From Streptomyces sp. V1I1 (GTDB lineage: Bacteria > Actinomycetota > Actinomycetes > Streptomycetales > Streptomycetaceae), in assembly GCF_030817355.1 (NCBI RefSeq), contig NZ_JAUSZH010000001.1:5084501-5148500 (forward strand): 64,000 nt of DNA. The letters are read 5' to 3'. The notes beneath the pieces are model-generated. The model was not told the DNA's origin. It did no database searches and saw nothing but the letters and a program-made list of their open reading frames with translations. Every line of letters begins with the position of its first letter. Position 1 is the stretch's first letter. The position numbers were made by a program, and so were the translations under genes. Positions 7,985 through 17,167 of the stretch are shown piece after piece.

Positions 7985-9289
7985 ATGACAAACGGTACGG
8001 AGCCGGGGCCGAACGCCCCGGACAGCCCGGGCACGCGCGAGACCACGGTTCCGCAGCCGGAGACACGGTCGCCGGACGGTGCGGACACGTCGGGCGGTGC
8101 GCCGGCGGCTGAGGCTTATGCGCCTGCCGGTGATGCGGTCGCGTCGGGCGGTGCCGAGGCGGGGCCGTCCGGCGGGACTGCTGTGTCCGCCGGTGGTGTG
8201 GGACCGTCGGCCGACGCTTCGGCGGCTGCCCGTGGCGCGGGCGCGCCCGGCGAGGCGGTTACGGCCTCCGGCGGGCCCGGTGCGTCGGTCGGTGGCTCCG
8301 CGGTCGTCGGCACCGCCCGGCGGTCCGAGAGGCGGCCCGCGCGCGTGCCCAACGCCCGGAAGGCGCCCGGGGGTTCCCCCGGCGACGGGCGCGCGGCGCG
8401 GCGCGGCCGGCGGCGCGCCGGCTCCTGGACCCCGTGGCTGTACCTCGCGCCCGCGCTCCTCGTCCTCGGTGGGCTCCTCGTCTACCCGATCTACCAGCTC
8501 GGCCTGATCTCCTTCCTCGAGTACACCCAGGCCCAGGTCAGCGGCGGCGAGCCGACCACCTTCCAAGGTCTCGGCAACTACCGCACGCTCCTCGCCGACA
8601 GCCAGTTCTGGCAGGTCCTGCTGGCCACCGTCGTCTTCGCCGCCGCCTGTGTGCTCGCCACCCTCACCGTCGGCTGCGCCCTCGCCGTCCTGCTGACGCG
8701 CGTACGCGCCCTCCCGAGCCTCGCCCTCATGCTCGCCGCCCTCGGCGCCTGGGCGACCCCCGCCATCACCGGCTCCACCGTTTGGGTCTTCCTCTTCGAC
8801 CCGGACTACGGACCGGTCAACCGTCTCCTCGGCCTCGGCGACTTCTCCTGGACGTACGGGCGCTACAGCGCCTTCGCGCTCGTACTCCTCGAAGTCGTCT
8901 GGTGCTCGTTCCCGTTCGTGATGGTGACGGTGTACGCGGGCATCAAAGCGATCCCCTCGGAAATCCTGGAGGCGGCCTCACTGGACGGCGCGTCCCAATG
9001 GCGGATCTGGCGCTCCGTCACCGCCCCGATGCTCCGCCCCATTCTCGTCGTCGTGATCATTCAGTCGATCATCTGGGACTTCAAGGTCTTCACCCAGATT
9101 TACGTGATGACGAACGGCGGCGGCATCGCCGGCCAGAATCTCGTGCTCAATGTGTACGCCTATCAGAAGGCCTTCGCGTCCTCCCAGTACAGCCTGGGCT
9201 CGGCCATCGGCGTCGTGATGCTGCTGATTCTGCTGGCGGTCACCCTCGTGTATCTGCGGCTGCTGCGACGCCAGGGAGAAGAACTGTGA
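7985..9289 (+). CDS. Sugar ABC permease, MalF type, with long low-complexity N-terminus
   Basis: 434 residues. Residues 1-145 are Ala/Gly/Pro/Ser-rich with no membrane segment, ending in a basic stretch (RRGRRRAGS). The permease proper then starts with WLYLAPALLVLGGLLVYPIY and shows six membrane helices and an EAA loop (EILEAASLDGASQWRIWRSV) that contacts the ATPase. Typical MalF-like permeases have only 20-40 residues before the first helix, so the extension is unusual. It starts 6 bases after the binding-protein stop and overlaps the next gene by 4 bases, indicating translational coupling. Confidence 0.9.
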   Translation: MTNGTEPGPNAPDSPGTRETTVPQPETRSPDGADTSGGAPAAEAYAPAGDAVASGGAEAGPSGGTAVSAGGVGPSADASAAARGAGAPGEAVTASGGPGASVGGSAVVGTARRSERRPARVPNARKAPGGSPGDGRAARRGRRRAGSWTPWLYLAPALLVLGGLLVYPIYQLGLISFLEYTQAQVSGGEPTTFQGLGNYRTLLADSQFWQVLLATVVFAAACVLATLTVGCALAVLLTRVRALPSLALMLAALGAWATPAITGSTVWVFLFDPDYGPVNRLLGLGDFSWTYGRYSAFALVLLEVVWCSFPFVMVTVYAGIKAIPSEILEAASLDGASQWRIWRSVTAPMLRPILVVVIIQSIIWDFKVFTQIYVMTNGGGIAGQNLVLNVYAYQKAFASSQYSLGSAIGVVMLLILLAVTLVYLRLLRRQGEEL

Positions 9290-10125
9290 GCCTGCTCAGC
9301 ATTCGCCGCCCCTGGCGGCTCGCCGCCGAGGCATCGGCACTCGTCATCGCGGTCGTTGTGGCCTTCCCGCTGTACTGGATGGTGCTCTCCGCGTTCAAAC
9401 CGGCGGGCGAGATCCAGTCCACCGAGGCACGCCCCTGGACGCTTTCCCCCTCGCTCGACTCCTTCCGCCGCGTCTTCGAACAGCAGGAATTCGGCCGGTA
9501 TTTCCTCAACAGCCTGTTCGTGGCAGGCACGGTAGTGATCGCTTCCGCGCTGATCGCCTTCCTGGCGGCGACCGCGGTGACGCGGTTCCGCTTCAAGTTC
9601 AGGACGACCCTGCTGATCATGTTCCTGGTCGCCCAGATGGTGCCGATCGAGGCGCTGACCATCCCGCTGTTCTTCCTGATGCGGGACTTCGGCCAGCTGA
9701 ACACCCTCGGCTCGCTGATCCTGCCGCACATCGCCTTCTCGTTGCCGTTCGCGATCTGGATGCTGCGGGGCTTTGTGAAGGCGGTCCCGGAAGCCCTGGA
9801 AGAGGCGGCGTACATCGACGGCGCGAGCCGGACCCGCTTCCTGTGGCAGATCCTGTTCCCGCTCGTCTTCCCGGGGCTCGTGGCGACGAGCGTGTTCTCG
9901 TTCATCTCGACGTGGAACGACTTCCTGTTCGCCAAGTCCTTCATCATCAGCGACACCTCACAGTCGACGCTGCCGATGGCGCTGCTGGTCTTCTTCAAGC
10001 CGGACGAGAACGACTGGGGCGGCATCATGGCGGCGTCTACCGTGATGACCGTGCCAGTGCTCGTCTTCTTCGTACTCGTACAGCGACGCCTGGTCTCCGG
10101 CCTGGGCGGCGCGGTGAAGGACTGA
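9286..10125 (+). CDS. Sugar ABC permease, MalG type
   Basis: 279 residues from GTG 9286, which overlaps the preceding stop in a GTGA arrangement; the frame is open much further upstream but that part is a shadow of the MalF gene. Membrane segments begin with ALVIAVVVAFPLYWMVLSAF. The EAA motif EALEEAAYIDGASRTRFLWQ is near residue 170. It forms the permease heterodimer with the previous product. Confidence 0.93.
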   Translation: MSLLSIRRPWRLAAEASALVIAVVVAFPLYWMVLSAFKPAGEIQSTEARPWTLSPSLDSFRRVFEQQEFGRYFLNSLFVAGTVVIASALIAFLAATAVTRFRFKFRTTLLIMFLVAQMVPIEALTIPLFFLMRDFGQLNTLGSLILPHIAFSLPFAIWMLRGFVKAVPEALEEAAYIDGASRTRFLWQILFPLVFPGLVATSVFSFISTWNDFLFAKSFIISDTSQSTLPMALLVFFKPDENDWGGIMAASTVMTVPVLVFFVLVQRRLVSGLGGAVKD

Positions 10126-10129
10126 CGCA

Positions 10130-10174
10130 ATGAGCCTTACGCCCATGAGCCTTACGGCAACGAGCCTTACGGAT
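10130..10174 (+). repeat. 15-bp tandem repeat (three copies) at the hexosaminidase start
   Basis: ATGAGCCTTACGCCC, ATGAGCCTTACGGCA and ACGAGCCTTACGGAT follow one another in frame, encoding MSLTP-MSLTA-TSLTD and duplicating the start codon. Confidence 0.85.
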
Positions 10175-11791
10175 CTGATCCCCGCGCCGCGCGCCGTCGA
10201 GGGCCCGTACCGCACCCCCTTCGTGCTCGGTACCGGTACCGCACTCGCGGCGGCGACCGGCACCGAGGGCGTCGCCCGCTGGCTGCGTACGACCCTCGGC
10301 AGCGCTCTGGGACGCGAACTCCCACCGGGGGTGGCGGGAGCCGCGCACACCATCACGCTGCGGATCGATCCGTCCCTGGAGCCCGAGGCGTACCGGCTGT
10401 CGGTCGCATCCGGTGTCGAGATCGTGGGCGGCACCGCGGCCGGGGTGTTCTGGGGAGCACAGACGCTCCGTCAGCTCCTCGGCCCCGATGCGTACCGCCG
10501 GGCCTGCGTCGATCCGGAAGCCTGGCGGGGCATTGCGCACCAGGTCATCGAGGACGGACCCCGCTTCCCCTGGCGCGGCCTGATGTTCGACGTATCACGG
10601 CACTTCCTGCCCAAGGACGACGTCCTGCGCTATCTGGACCTCCTCGCCGCCCACAAGCTCAACGTCTTCCACTTCCACCTCACCGACGACCAGGGCTGGC
10701 GCATCGAGATCAAGCGCTACCCCAAGCTCACGGACATCGGCGCGTGGCGGGCACGCACCAAATACGGCCACCGCGCCTCCGAGCTCTGGGACGAGAGGCC
10801 GCACGGCGGCTACTACACCCAGGACGACATCCGCGAGATCGTCGCGTACGCCACCGAGCGGCATATCAGCGTCGTCCCCGAGATCGACATCCCCGGCCAC
10901 TCGCAGGCCGCCATCGCCGCGTATCCGGAACTGGGCAACACCGACGTCATCGACACAACAACCCTCTCCGTCTGGGACAACTGGGGCATCAACCCGAACG
11001 TACTCGCCCCCACTGACAACACCCTCCGCTTCTACGAGGGCGTCTTCGAGGAGCTCCTGGGCCTTTTCCCCGCCGCCGTCTCACCGTTCATCCACGTCGG
11101 CGGCGACGAGTGCCTCAAGGACCAGTGGAAGGCGTCCCCGGCCGCCCAGGCGCGTATCAAGGAACTCGGCCTGGCCGACGAGGACGAGCTCCAGTCCTGG
11201 TTCATCCGCCACTTCGACACCTGGCTCGCCGACCGCGGCCGCCGCCTCATCGGCTGGGACGAGATCCTGGAGGGCGGCCTGGCCCCCGGCGCCGCTGTCT
11301 CCTCCTGGCGTGGATACGCCGGCGGCATCGCCGCCGCCGAGGCCGGTCACGACGTCGTCATGTGCCCCGAGCAGCACGTGTACTTGGACCACCGCCAGCA
11401 CGGCGGCGCCCAGGAGCCGATGCCCATCGGATACGTACGCACCCTCGAGGACGTCTACCGCTTCGAGCCCGTGCCCCCGGCCCTCTCGCCCGAGGCCGCC
11501 GCGCACATCCTCGGCACCCAGGCCAATGTCTGGACCGAGGTGATGCAGGACCGTTCCCGCGTCGACTACCAGGTCTTCCCGCGGCTCGCCGCCTTCGCCG
11601 AGGTCGCCTGGTCCGCCCTGCCCGCCCCCGCCGAGCGCGACTTCGCGGATTTCGAGCGGCGAATGACCGCCCACTACAAGCGCCTTGACGCGCTCGGTGT
11701 CGACTACCGGCCGCCCGGCGGCCCGTTGCCGTGGCAGAAGCGACCGGGTGTGATCGGACGCCCGATCGAGGGTGCGCCCCCAAACGTGTGA
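10130..11791 (+). CDS. Family 20 beta-N-acetylhexosaminidase, cytoplasmic
   Basis: 553 residues. The GH20b N-terminal domain (1-145) precedes the catalytic barrel. HVGGDECL places the catalytic Asp-Glu pair at residues 326-327. HFHLTDDQGWRIEI and VVPEIDIPGHSQAA are family signatures. There is no signal peptide, so it should cleave imported GlcNAc oligosaccharides in the cytoplasm, matching its position as last gene of the ABC operon (4 bases after the permease stop). GAAGGA upstream supports ATG 10130, but the first 15 bases are nearly repeated three times (MSLT repeated), so ATG 10145 is also possible. Confidence 0.93.
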   Translation: MSLTPMSLTATSLTDLIPAPRAVEGPYRTPFVLGTGTALAAATGTEGVARWLRTTLGSALGRELPPGVAGAAHTITLRIDPSLEPEAYRLSVASGVEIVGGTAAGVFWGAQTLRQLLGPDAYRRACVDPEAWRGIAHQVIEDGPRFPWRGLMFDVSRHFLPKDDVLRYLDLLAAHKLNVFHFHLTDDQGWRIEIKRYPKLTDIGAWRARTKYGHRASELWDERPHGGYYTQDDIREIVAYATERHISVVPEIDIPGHSQAAIAAYPELGNTDVIDTTTLSVWDNWGINPNVLAPTDNTLRFYEGVFEELLGLFPAAVSPFIHVGGDECLKDQWKASPAAQARIKELGLADEDELQSWFIRHFDTWLADRGRRLIGWDEILEGGLAPGAAVSSWRGYAGGIAAAEAGHDVVMCPEQHVYLDHRQHGGAQEPMPIGYVRTLEDVYRFEPVPPALSPEAAAHILGTQANVWTEVMQDRSRVDYQVFPRLAAFAEVAWSALPAPAERDFADFERRMTAHYKRLDALGVDYRPPGGPLPWQKRPGVIGRPIEGAPPNV

Positions 11792-12079
11792 GCCCGGCTC
11801 AAAGACGTATCTCCCGCGACCGTGACCCTGGGACCGTGTAAAGCCGCAAGGAATAAGCCGCACAAGGATCGCCGAAAAGTGGCAATCCGCATGTGGCGGC
11901 GAGGATGTTGCAAACCGGACCAACGTCGCGAGCCGGTATATCCGGTACGGATCTGCCCTTCGCGGACCCTCTCGCCGGTCGGCTCGGAAGATGTGCCAGA
12001 GTTGCCACGTCCGGGCTGTGAGCACGTACGGTACGGCAACACAGGCGGGACAGCCGGGACACCGGGAAGGGGCAGCTGG
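11792..12079 (+). other. Intergenic region before the molybdoenzyme operon
   Basis: No gene supported. It is locally less GC-rich (about 11835-11900), with an imperfect palindrome around CCGGTATATCCGG (11933-11945) that could be an operator. GAAGGGGCAG precedes the GTG at 12080. Confidence 0.4.
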
Positions 12080-12976
12080 GTGACCACGCACGCACCGCAG
12101 ACGGGGCAGTCGGTGACGCTGCCGGCTTCGCTCGACGAGGCCGTGGCGGCGCTGACCGCCATGCCCGCCGCCGTGCCCGTCGCGGGCGGCACGGACCTCA
12201 TGGCCGCCGTCAACAAGGGTCAACTCCGCCCGGCCGGCCTCGTCGGCCTCGGCCGCATCAGCGAAATCCGCGGCTGGCGCTACCAGGACGGACACGCGCT
12301 GCTCGGCGCCGGACTCACCCACGCCCGGATGGGACGGCCCGACTTCGCGGCCCTCATCCCCGCGCTGGCCGCGTCCGCGCGCGCCGCGGGCCCGCCCCAG
12401 ATCCGAAACGCGGGCACCCTCGGCGGCAACATCGCCACGGCCGCCCCGACCGGCGACACCCTGCCTGTGCTGGCTGCCCTGGAGGCGGACCTGGTGATCG
12501 CGGGACCCGGCGGCACGCGCCGCGAGATTCCCGTCTCGCACCTCCTGGCAGGCCGGGAGATGCTCGCCCCCGCCGAGCTCATCGGCTTCGTACGAGTACC
12601 CCTCCTGCACGCCCCACAGGTCTTCCTGAAGGCCACCGGCCGCACCGGACCCGGCCGCGCCACCGCATCCGTCGCCGTCGTCCTCGACCCGGCGCGACGC
12701 GGCGTGCGCTGCGCGGTGGGCGCGATCGCGCCGATGCCGCTGCGGCCGCTGGAGGCGGAGCGGTGGATCGCGTCACTGATCGACTGGGACGGCGAGCGCG
12801 GCCTCGCCAGCGAGGCGCTGGCGGCCTTCGGTGAGTACGTCGCGGCGGCGTGCATCCCGGATCCGGCCCCGGCCGCGCAGGGCGAGGAACAGGCCGTGCT
12901 GCCGCCCGCCGTACTGCATGTGCGGCGGACCGTCGCCGCGCTGGCCCGACGTGCACTGGGGAGGGCGCTGTCGTGA
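12080..12976 (+). CDS. FAD-binding subunit of a xanthine-dehydrogenase-type molybdoenzyme
   Basis: 298 residues from GTG 12080, supported by an upstream GGGGCAG; an earlier in-frame ATG at 11822 would add 86 residues of non-family sequence. FAD contacts are visible in VPVAGGTDLMAAVNKG and in QIRNAGTLGGNIATAAPTGD. This is the medium (CoxM/XdhB-like) subunit that passes electrons from the iron-sulfur subunit to its acceptor. It overlaps the next gene by 4 bases. Confidence 0.9.
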   Translation: MTTHAPQTGQSVTLPASLDEAVAALTAMPAAVPVAGGTDLMAAVNKGQLRPAGLVGLGRISEIRGWRYQDGHALLGAGLTHARMGRPDFAALIPALAASARAAGPPQIRNAGTLGGNIATAAPTGDTLPVLAALEADLVIAGPGGTRREIPVSHLLAGREMLAPAELIGFVRVPLLHAPQVFLKATGRTGPGRATASVAVVLDPARRGVRCAVGAIAPMPLRPLEAERWIASLIDWDGERGLASEALAAFGEYVAAACIPDPAPAAQGEEQAVLPPAVLHVRRTVAALARRALGRALS

Positions 12977-14316
12977 GCAACGAGGAGAACCCGCAGGGAC
13001 GCCCGCCGGAGCAGGGGGGCTGGCAGCCCACGCCTCAGGGCGGTGAGTACGACGCCGAGGCCACCGCGTTTCTGCAGCTGCCGTCCGAGGGCGCGGACGC
13101 GGCGCCGCTCGAAGCGCCCGGACACGGCTACGTACCGCCGACGATCACGCCCCTGACCCCGGCCTCCGCGGCCGATCCGGCGACGGGCGGCTGGGCCGCG
13201 CAGCAGGCGACGGGGGAGCCGGCGGTGCGGTGGCCGGAGCCCGCGGGCACCGAGCAGCATGTCGACCCGCATGCCACGGGACAGTGGACCTTCACGGGCG
13301 CCGAGCCGGCCGGGGCGCCGGTCGCGCCCGCGCCCGCCTCCGAGTTGACCGGCCAGTGGACGATTCCGGTGGCGGACGGCGATCTGCCCGACGAGTCCGG
13401 CGAGTTCACGACGTCTTCGCTGGCGTCCCACTGGGGTACGACGACCCCGCCCGCGACTCTGCCGGGCGGGGCGACGGCCCCGTGGGCGACCGGGCAGGAG
13501 CCCCCGGCGACGCTGCCGGGCGGAGCGGCCGCGCCCTGGGCGACGGCTCCGTCTCCGGAGCCGGAGCCCGCCGCGGTGGCCGAGGAGCCGGAACCCGCGC
13601 AGTCGGGGCCCGTACCGGAGCGGGGGCCCGTACCGGAGCCGGAAGCGGTCGAGGCCGAGGCGGTGGCGAGCCCCGACGAGGCCGCCGCCGCTGCTGAGGC
13701 GCCCGCCCCCACCTCCTCCACGGGCAGCGACGAACACCCGCCGACCTCCTACGTCCTGCGCGTCAACGGCACCGACCGCCCCGTCACCGACGCCTGGATC
13801 GGCGAGTCCCTCCTCTACGTACTGCGCGAGCGCCTCGGCCTCGCCGGTGCCAAGGACGGCTGCTCGCAGGGCGAGTGCGGCGCGTGCAACGTCCAGGTCG
13901 ACGGTCGTCTCGTCGCCTCCTGCCTGGTCCCGGCGGCGACCGCCGCCGGCTCCGAGGTCCGTACGGTCGAGGGCCTCGCCACCGACGGCGAACCCTCGGA
14001 CGTCCAGCGAGCCCTGGCGGGCTGTGGCGCGGTCCAGTGCGGCTTCTGTATCCCCGGCATGGCCATGACCCTCCACGACCTGCTCGAGGGCAATCACGCC
14101 CCCACCGAGCTCGAGACCCGCCAGGCGCTCTGCGGCAACCTCTGCCGCTGCTCCGGCTACCGAGGCGTCCTCGACGCCGTACGCGAAGTGGTCGCCGAGC
14201 GCGCGGCGAGTACCGCGACCGCCGCCGAAGCGAGTGAGGAAGCGCGCATTCCGCACCAGGCGCCCCCCGGCGCGGGTAGTGTGCAGCTCCACCCGCACGA
14301 CGGAGGCATGGCGTGA
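12973..14316 (+). CDS. 2Fe-2S subunit of molybdoenzyme with 260-residue low-complexity N-terminal extension
   Basis: 447 residues from GTG 12973 (GTGA overlap). The C-terminal ~175 residues are a normal CoxS/XdhA-like subunit: plant-ferredoxin cluster CSQGECGACNVQVDG plus a later Cys, then the second [2Fe-2S] domain CGAVQCGFCIPGM and CGNLCRCSGYRG. Residues 1-260 are Pro/Ala/Gly/Glu-rich and contain repeated short units (TGQWTF, TGQWTIP; ATLPGGATAPWATG twice). Canonical subunits are about 160 residues, so the extension is a real oddity. The overlaps with both neighbours imply a coupled three-gene operon. Confidence 0.9.
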   Translation: MSNEENPQGRPPEQGGWQPTPQGGEYDAEATAFLQLPSEGADAAPLEAPGHGYVPPTITPLTPASAADPATGGWAAQQATGEPAVRWPEPAGTEQHVDPHATGQWTFTGAEPAGAPVAPAPASELTGQWTIPVADGDLPDESGEFTTSSLASHWGTTTPPATLPGGATAPWATGQEPPATLPGGAAAPWATAPSPEPEPAAVAEEPEPAQSGPVPERGPVPEPEAVEAEAVASPDEAAAAAEAPAPTSSTGSDEHPPTSYVLRVNGTDRPVTDAWIGESLLYVLRERLGLAGAKDGCSQGECGACNVQVDGRLVASCLVPAATAAGSEVRTVEGLATDGEPSDVQRALAGCGAVQCGFCIPGMAMTLHDLLEGNHAPTELETRQALCGNLCRCSGYRGVLDAVREVVAERAASTATAAEASEEARIPHQAPPGAGSVQLHPHDGGMA

Positions 14317-16628
14317 GCAACGACGCGGCCACCACGACGACGCCCAGGACGGTCGACGGCCCCCAGACGGAGCCTCCCGCCCTCGGCCTCGGCGCGTCCC
14401 TCCCGCCGGCCGACGCCCGCGCCAAGACCGAGGGCACATTTCCGTACGCCTCCGATCTGTGGGCCGAGGGCCTGCTGTGGGCGGCGATCCTGCGCTCCCC
14501 GCACCCGCACGCGCGTATCGGCTCGATCGACACCTCGGCGGCGCTGGAGATGCCCGGCGTACGAGCCGTGGTCACCCATGAGGACATTCCGGGCGATTCG
14601 TCGTACGGCAGGCGGATCGCCGACCGCCCCGTCTTCGCCTCCGAACTCGTACGCCACCACGGCGAGGCGATCGCGGCGGTCGCCGCGGACCACCCCGACA
14701 CGGCCCGCCTCGCGGCGGCGGCGATCGCCGTCGAGTACGACGTGCTCGACCCGGTCACCGACCCCGAGAAGGCATTCGCCGCCGAGCCCCTGCACCCCGA
14801 CGGCAATCTGATCCGCCACATCCCGCTGCGCTACGGCGACCCGGATGTGACGGGCGAGGTGATCGTCGAGGGCCTCTACCGCATCGGCCGCCAGGACCCG
14901 GCCCCGATCGGCGCCGAGGCCGGCCTGGCCGTCCCGCGCCCCGACGGCGGCGTGGAGCTGTACGTCGCCTCCACCGACCCGCACACCGACCGCGACCTGG
15001 CCGCCGCGTGCTTCGGCCTGGAGCCGGACCGGGTGAAGGTCGTGGTCACGGGCGTCCCGGGCGCGACGGGCGACCGCGAGGACCCCGGCTTCCAACTCCC
15101 GCTCGGCCTACTGGCGTTGAAGACCGGCTGCCCGGTCAAGCTGACGGCGACCCGCGAGGAGTCCTTCCTCGGCCACGCACACCGCCATCCGACGCTGCTG
15201 CGCTACCGCCACCACGCGGACACCGAGGGCCACCTGATCAAGGTCGAGGCCCAACTGCTGCTTGACGCGGGCGCGTACGCCGACGCGTCCTCCGAGTCGC
15301 TCGCGGCCGCGGTCGCGTTCGCCTGCGGTCCGTACGTCGTCCCGCACGCCTTCATCGAGGGCTGGGCGGTCCGTACGAACAACCCTCCCTCGGGCCATGT
15401 GCGAGGCGAGGGAGCGATGCAGGTGTGCGCGGCCTACGAAGCCCAAATGGACAAGCTGTCCGCGAAGTTGGGTGTCGACCCCACCGAACTGCGGCTGCGC
15501 AACGTGCTCGCGACCGGTGACATCCTCCCCACGGGCCAGACAGTCACCTGCCCCGCGCCTGTCGCGGAACTCCTCCGCTCGGTACGGGACTTCCCGCTCC
15601 CGTCCCTCCCCAAGGACAGCCCCGAGAACGACTGGCTGCTCCCCGGCGGCCCGGAGGGCGCGGGCGAACCCGGCGCCATCCGCCGCGGAGTCGGCTATGC
15701 GCTGGGCATGGTCCACATGCTGGGGGCGGAAGGCGCCGACGAAGTCTCCACGGCAACGGTCAAGGTCCACGACGGCATCGCGACGGTGATCTGCGCGGCG
15801 GTGGAGACCGGCCAGGGCTTCTCGACCCTGGCCCGCCAGATCGTCCAGGAGACGCTGGGCATCGAAGAGGTCCACGTGGCCTCGGTCGACACGGACCAGC
15901 CCCCGGCGGGCCCGGCGGCCCACGGTCGCCACACCTGGGTCTCGGGCGGCGCGGTCGAACGCGCCTCGAAGATGGTCCGTACGCAACTGCTCCAGCCCCT
16001 GGCCCACAAGTTCGGCATGTCCACCGAACTCCTCCAGATCACCGACGGCAAGATCACGTCGTACGACGGCGTGCTGTCGACGACGGTGACGGAGGCGATG
16101 GACGGCAAGGAACTCTGGGCAACGGCCCAGTGCCGCCCCCACCCCACGGAGCCCCTCGACGAGTCCGGCCAGGGCGACGCTTTCGTGGGCCTGGCCTTCT
16201 GCGCGATCCGCGCGGTGGTCGACGTAGACATCGAGTTGGGTTCGATCCGCGTGGTCGAAATGGCGGTGGCCCAGGACGTCGGCCGCGTCCTGAACCCGGC
16301 CCAACTGACCGCCCGCATCGAGGCCGGCGTCACCCAGGGCGTGGGAACGGCCCTCACCGAAAACCTCCGCACGGCCCGCGGCCTGGTCCGCCACCCGGAC
16401 CTGACGGGCTACGCACTCCCGACATCCTTGGACGCCCCGGACATTCGCATCGTCAAACTGGTCGAGGAACGCGACGTGGTGGCCCCCTTCGGAGCAAAGC
16501 CGGCGAGCGCGGCCCCGGTGGTCACTTCCCCGGCGGCGGTCGCGTCGGCGGTGCGGGCGGCAACGGGCCGCCCGATCAACCGGCTGCCGATCAGGCCTCA
16601 GGCGGCGGTGGCAGTCCCCAACTCGTAA
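14313..16628 (+). CDS. Molybdopterin-binding large subunit, xanthine dehydrogenase family
   Basis: 771 residues, GTG start overlapping the Fe-S subunit stop. The aldehyde oxidase/xanthine dehydrogenase a/b-hammerhead (about residues 25-140) and the long Mo-cofactor domain are recognisable (GIATVICAAVETGQGFSTLA; VVEMAVAQDVGRVLNP). The cofactor loops are atypical. The usual GGGFGGK is replaced by sequence around GVPGATGDRED, and the C-terminal loop that normally reads K-G-x-G-E-x-P is KPASAAP, leaving Ala733 where the catalytic Glu should be. It is therefore family-like but possibly altered in substrate or reaction. Purines are the default guess for the operon, not demonstrated. Confidence 0.85.
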   Translation: MSNDAATTTTPRTVDGPQTEPPALGLGASLPPADARAKTEGTFPYASDLWAEGLLWAAILRSPHPHARIGSIDTSAALEMPGVRAVVTHEDIPGDSSYGRRIADRPVFASELVRHHGEAIAAVAADHPDTARLAAAAIAVEYDVLDPVTDPEKAFAAEPLHPDGNLIRHIPLRYGDPDVTGEVIVEGLYRIGRQDPAPIGAEAGLAVPRPDGGVELYVASTDPHTDRDLAAACFGLEPDRVKVVVTGVPGATGDREDPGFQLPLGLLALKTGCPVKLTATREESFLGHAHRHPTLLRYRHHADTEGHLIKVEAQLLLDAGAYADASSESLAAAVAFACGPYVVPHAFIEGWAVRTNNPPSGHVRGEGAMQVCAAYEAQMDKLSAKLGVDPTELRLRNVLATGDILPTGQTVTCPAPVAELLRSVRDFPLPSLPKDSPENDWLLPGGPEGAGEPGAIRRGVGYALGMVHMLGAEGADEVSTATVKVHDGIATVICAAVETGQGFSTLARQIVQETLGIEEVHVASVDTDQPPAGPAAHGRHTWVSGGAVERASKMVRTQLLQPLAHKFGMSTELLQITDGKITSYDGVLSTTVTEAMDGKELWATAQCRPHPTEPLDESGQGDAFVGLAFCAIRAVVDVDIELGSIRVVEMAVAQDVGRVLNPAQLTARIEAGVTQGVGTALTENLRTARGLVRHPDLTGYALPTSLDAPDIRIVKLVEERDVVAPFGAKPASAAPVVTSPAAVASAVRAATGRPINRLPIRPQAAVAVPNS

Positions 16629-16639
16629 CAGTGTGACGC

Positions 16640-16935
16640 GCATTGCATGTGCAGGTCCGCGCCCCGACTCGGCCTCGGGCTCCGAGGGTTCGGGAGTCCG
16701 GGGCAGTCTGTCTGCACGGGTGTCGGTGACCTCGATACGTACCGTCTCGAAATCGCTGAAGTAAGGCTGAGGCGGAAGTCCCGACCGGATACGCGGCCAT
16801 GCAGGGCGGCGTGCTGCGAGCTCGGCGACGATCTGGTCGGCCGCTTCGAATGGCCTCCCGCAGTCGCTCAGTTGCTGCACTGCCAGACGTCGGGCGAGGC
16901 GAGCGCCTCTGCGGGTCGAGGACAGCAGGACCGTG
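16640..16935 (-). pseudogene. Coding-like remnant on the minus strand
   Basis: Read on the minus strand, one frame has Streptomyces-like GC3 and plausible protein text (for example RRLAVQQLSDCGRPFEAADQ, then PPQPYFSDFETVRIEVTDT) but no start, family match or clean end. I do not recognise the family. It is best seen as part of the degraded block between the molybdoenzyme operon and the kinase cluster. Confidence 0.3.
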
Positions 16936-16937
16936 AA

Positions 16938-17162
16938 GTGGTGGACGGCCGCAAGGTGTGGCAGGACCCCTCCGGCGCCAAGGTCGTCTCCGCGCCTATC
17001 ATCCACGGCGACCGGGTCTACATCGGCGGCAAGAACCTGACCTCGCGCCCCCTCTTCGACGGCAAGGAAATCTGGGCGGTCAAGCCCCACAAGGGCTACG
17101 ACGGCACGCTCGAAACCTGGGCCTCGCCGACCGTCGTCGACAACTCGGTCTACGCGATGATC
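16938..17162 (+). pseudogene. Fragment of a PQQ-type beta-propeller protein
   Basis: About 75 residues in frame read as one and a half PQQ/beta-propeller blades (VVDGRKVWQDPSGAKVVSAP, DRVYIGG, DGKEIWAVKP, SPTVVDNSVYAMI). These resemble the C-terminal propellers of the kinase genes on the other strand a few hundred bases on. No start, no kinase domain, and the frame runs into an unrelated fragment at 17163. Confidence 0.6.
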
Positions 17163-17167
17163 GGGAG

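Noticed and set aside
11822..12079. N-terminal extension of the FAD subunit from ATG 11822
   Set aside because: The extra 86 residues are basic and Cys-rich, unlike the family, and GTG 12080 has a good ribosome site.
12280..14439. 719-residue minus-strand frame across the molybdoenzyme operon
   Set aside because: Antisense shadow of three coupled genes with unmistakable cofactor motifs.
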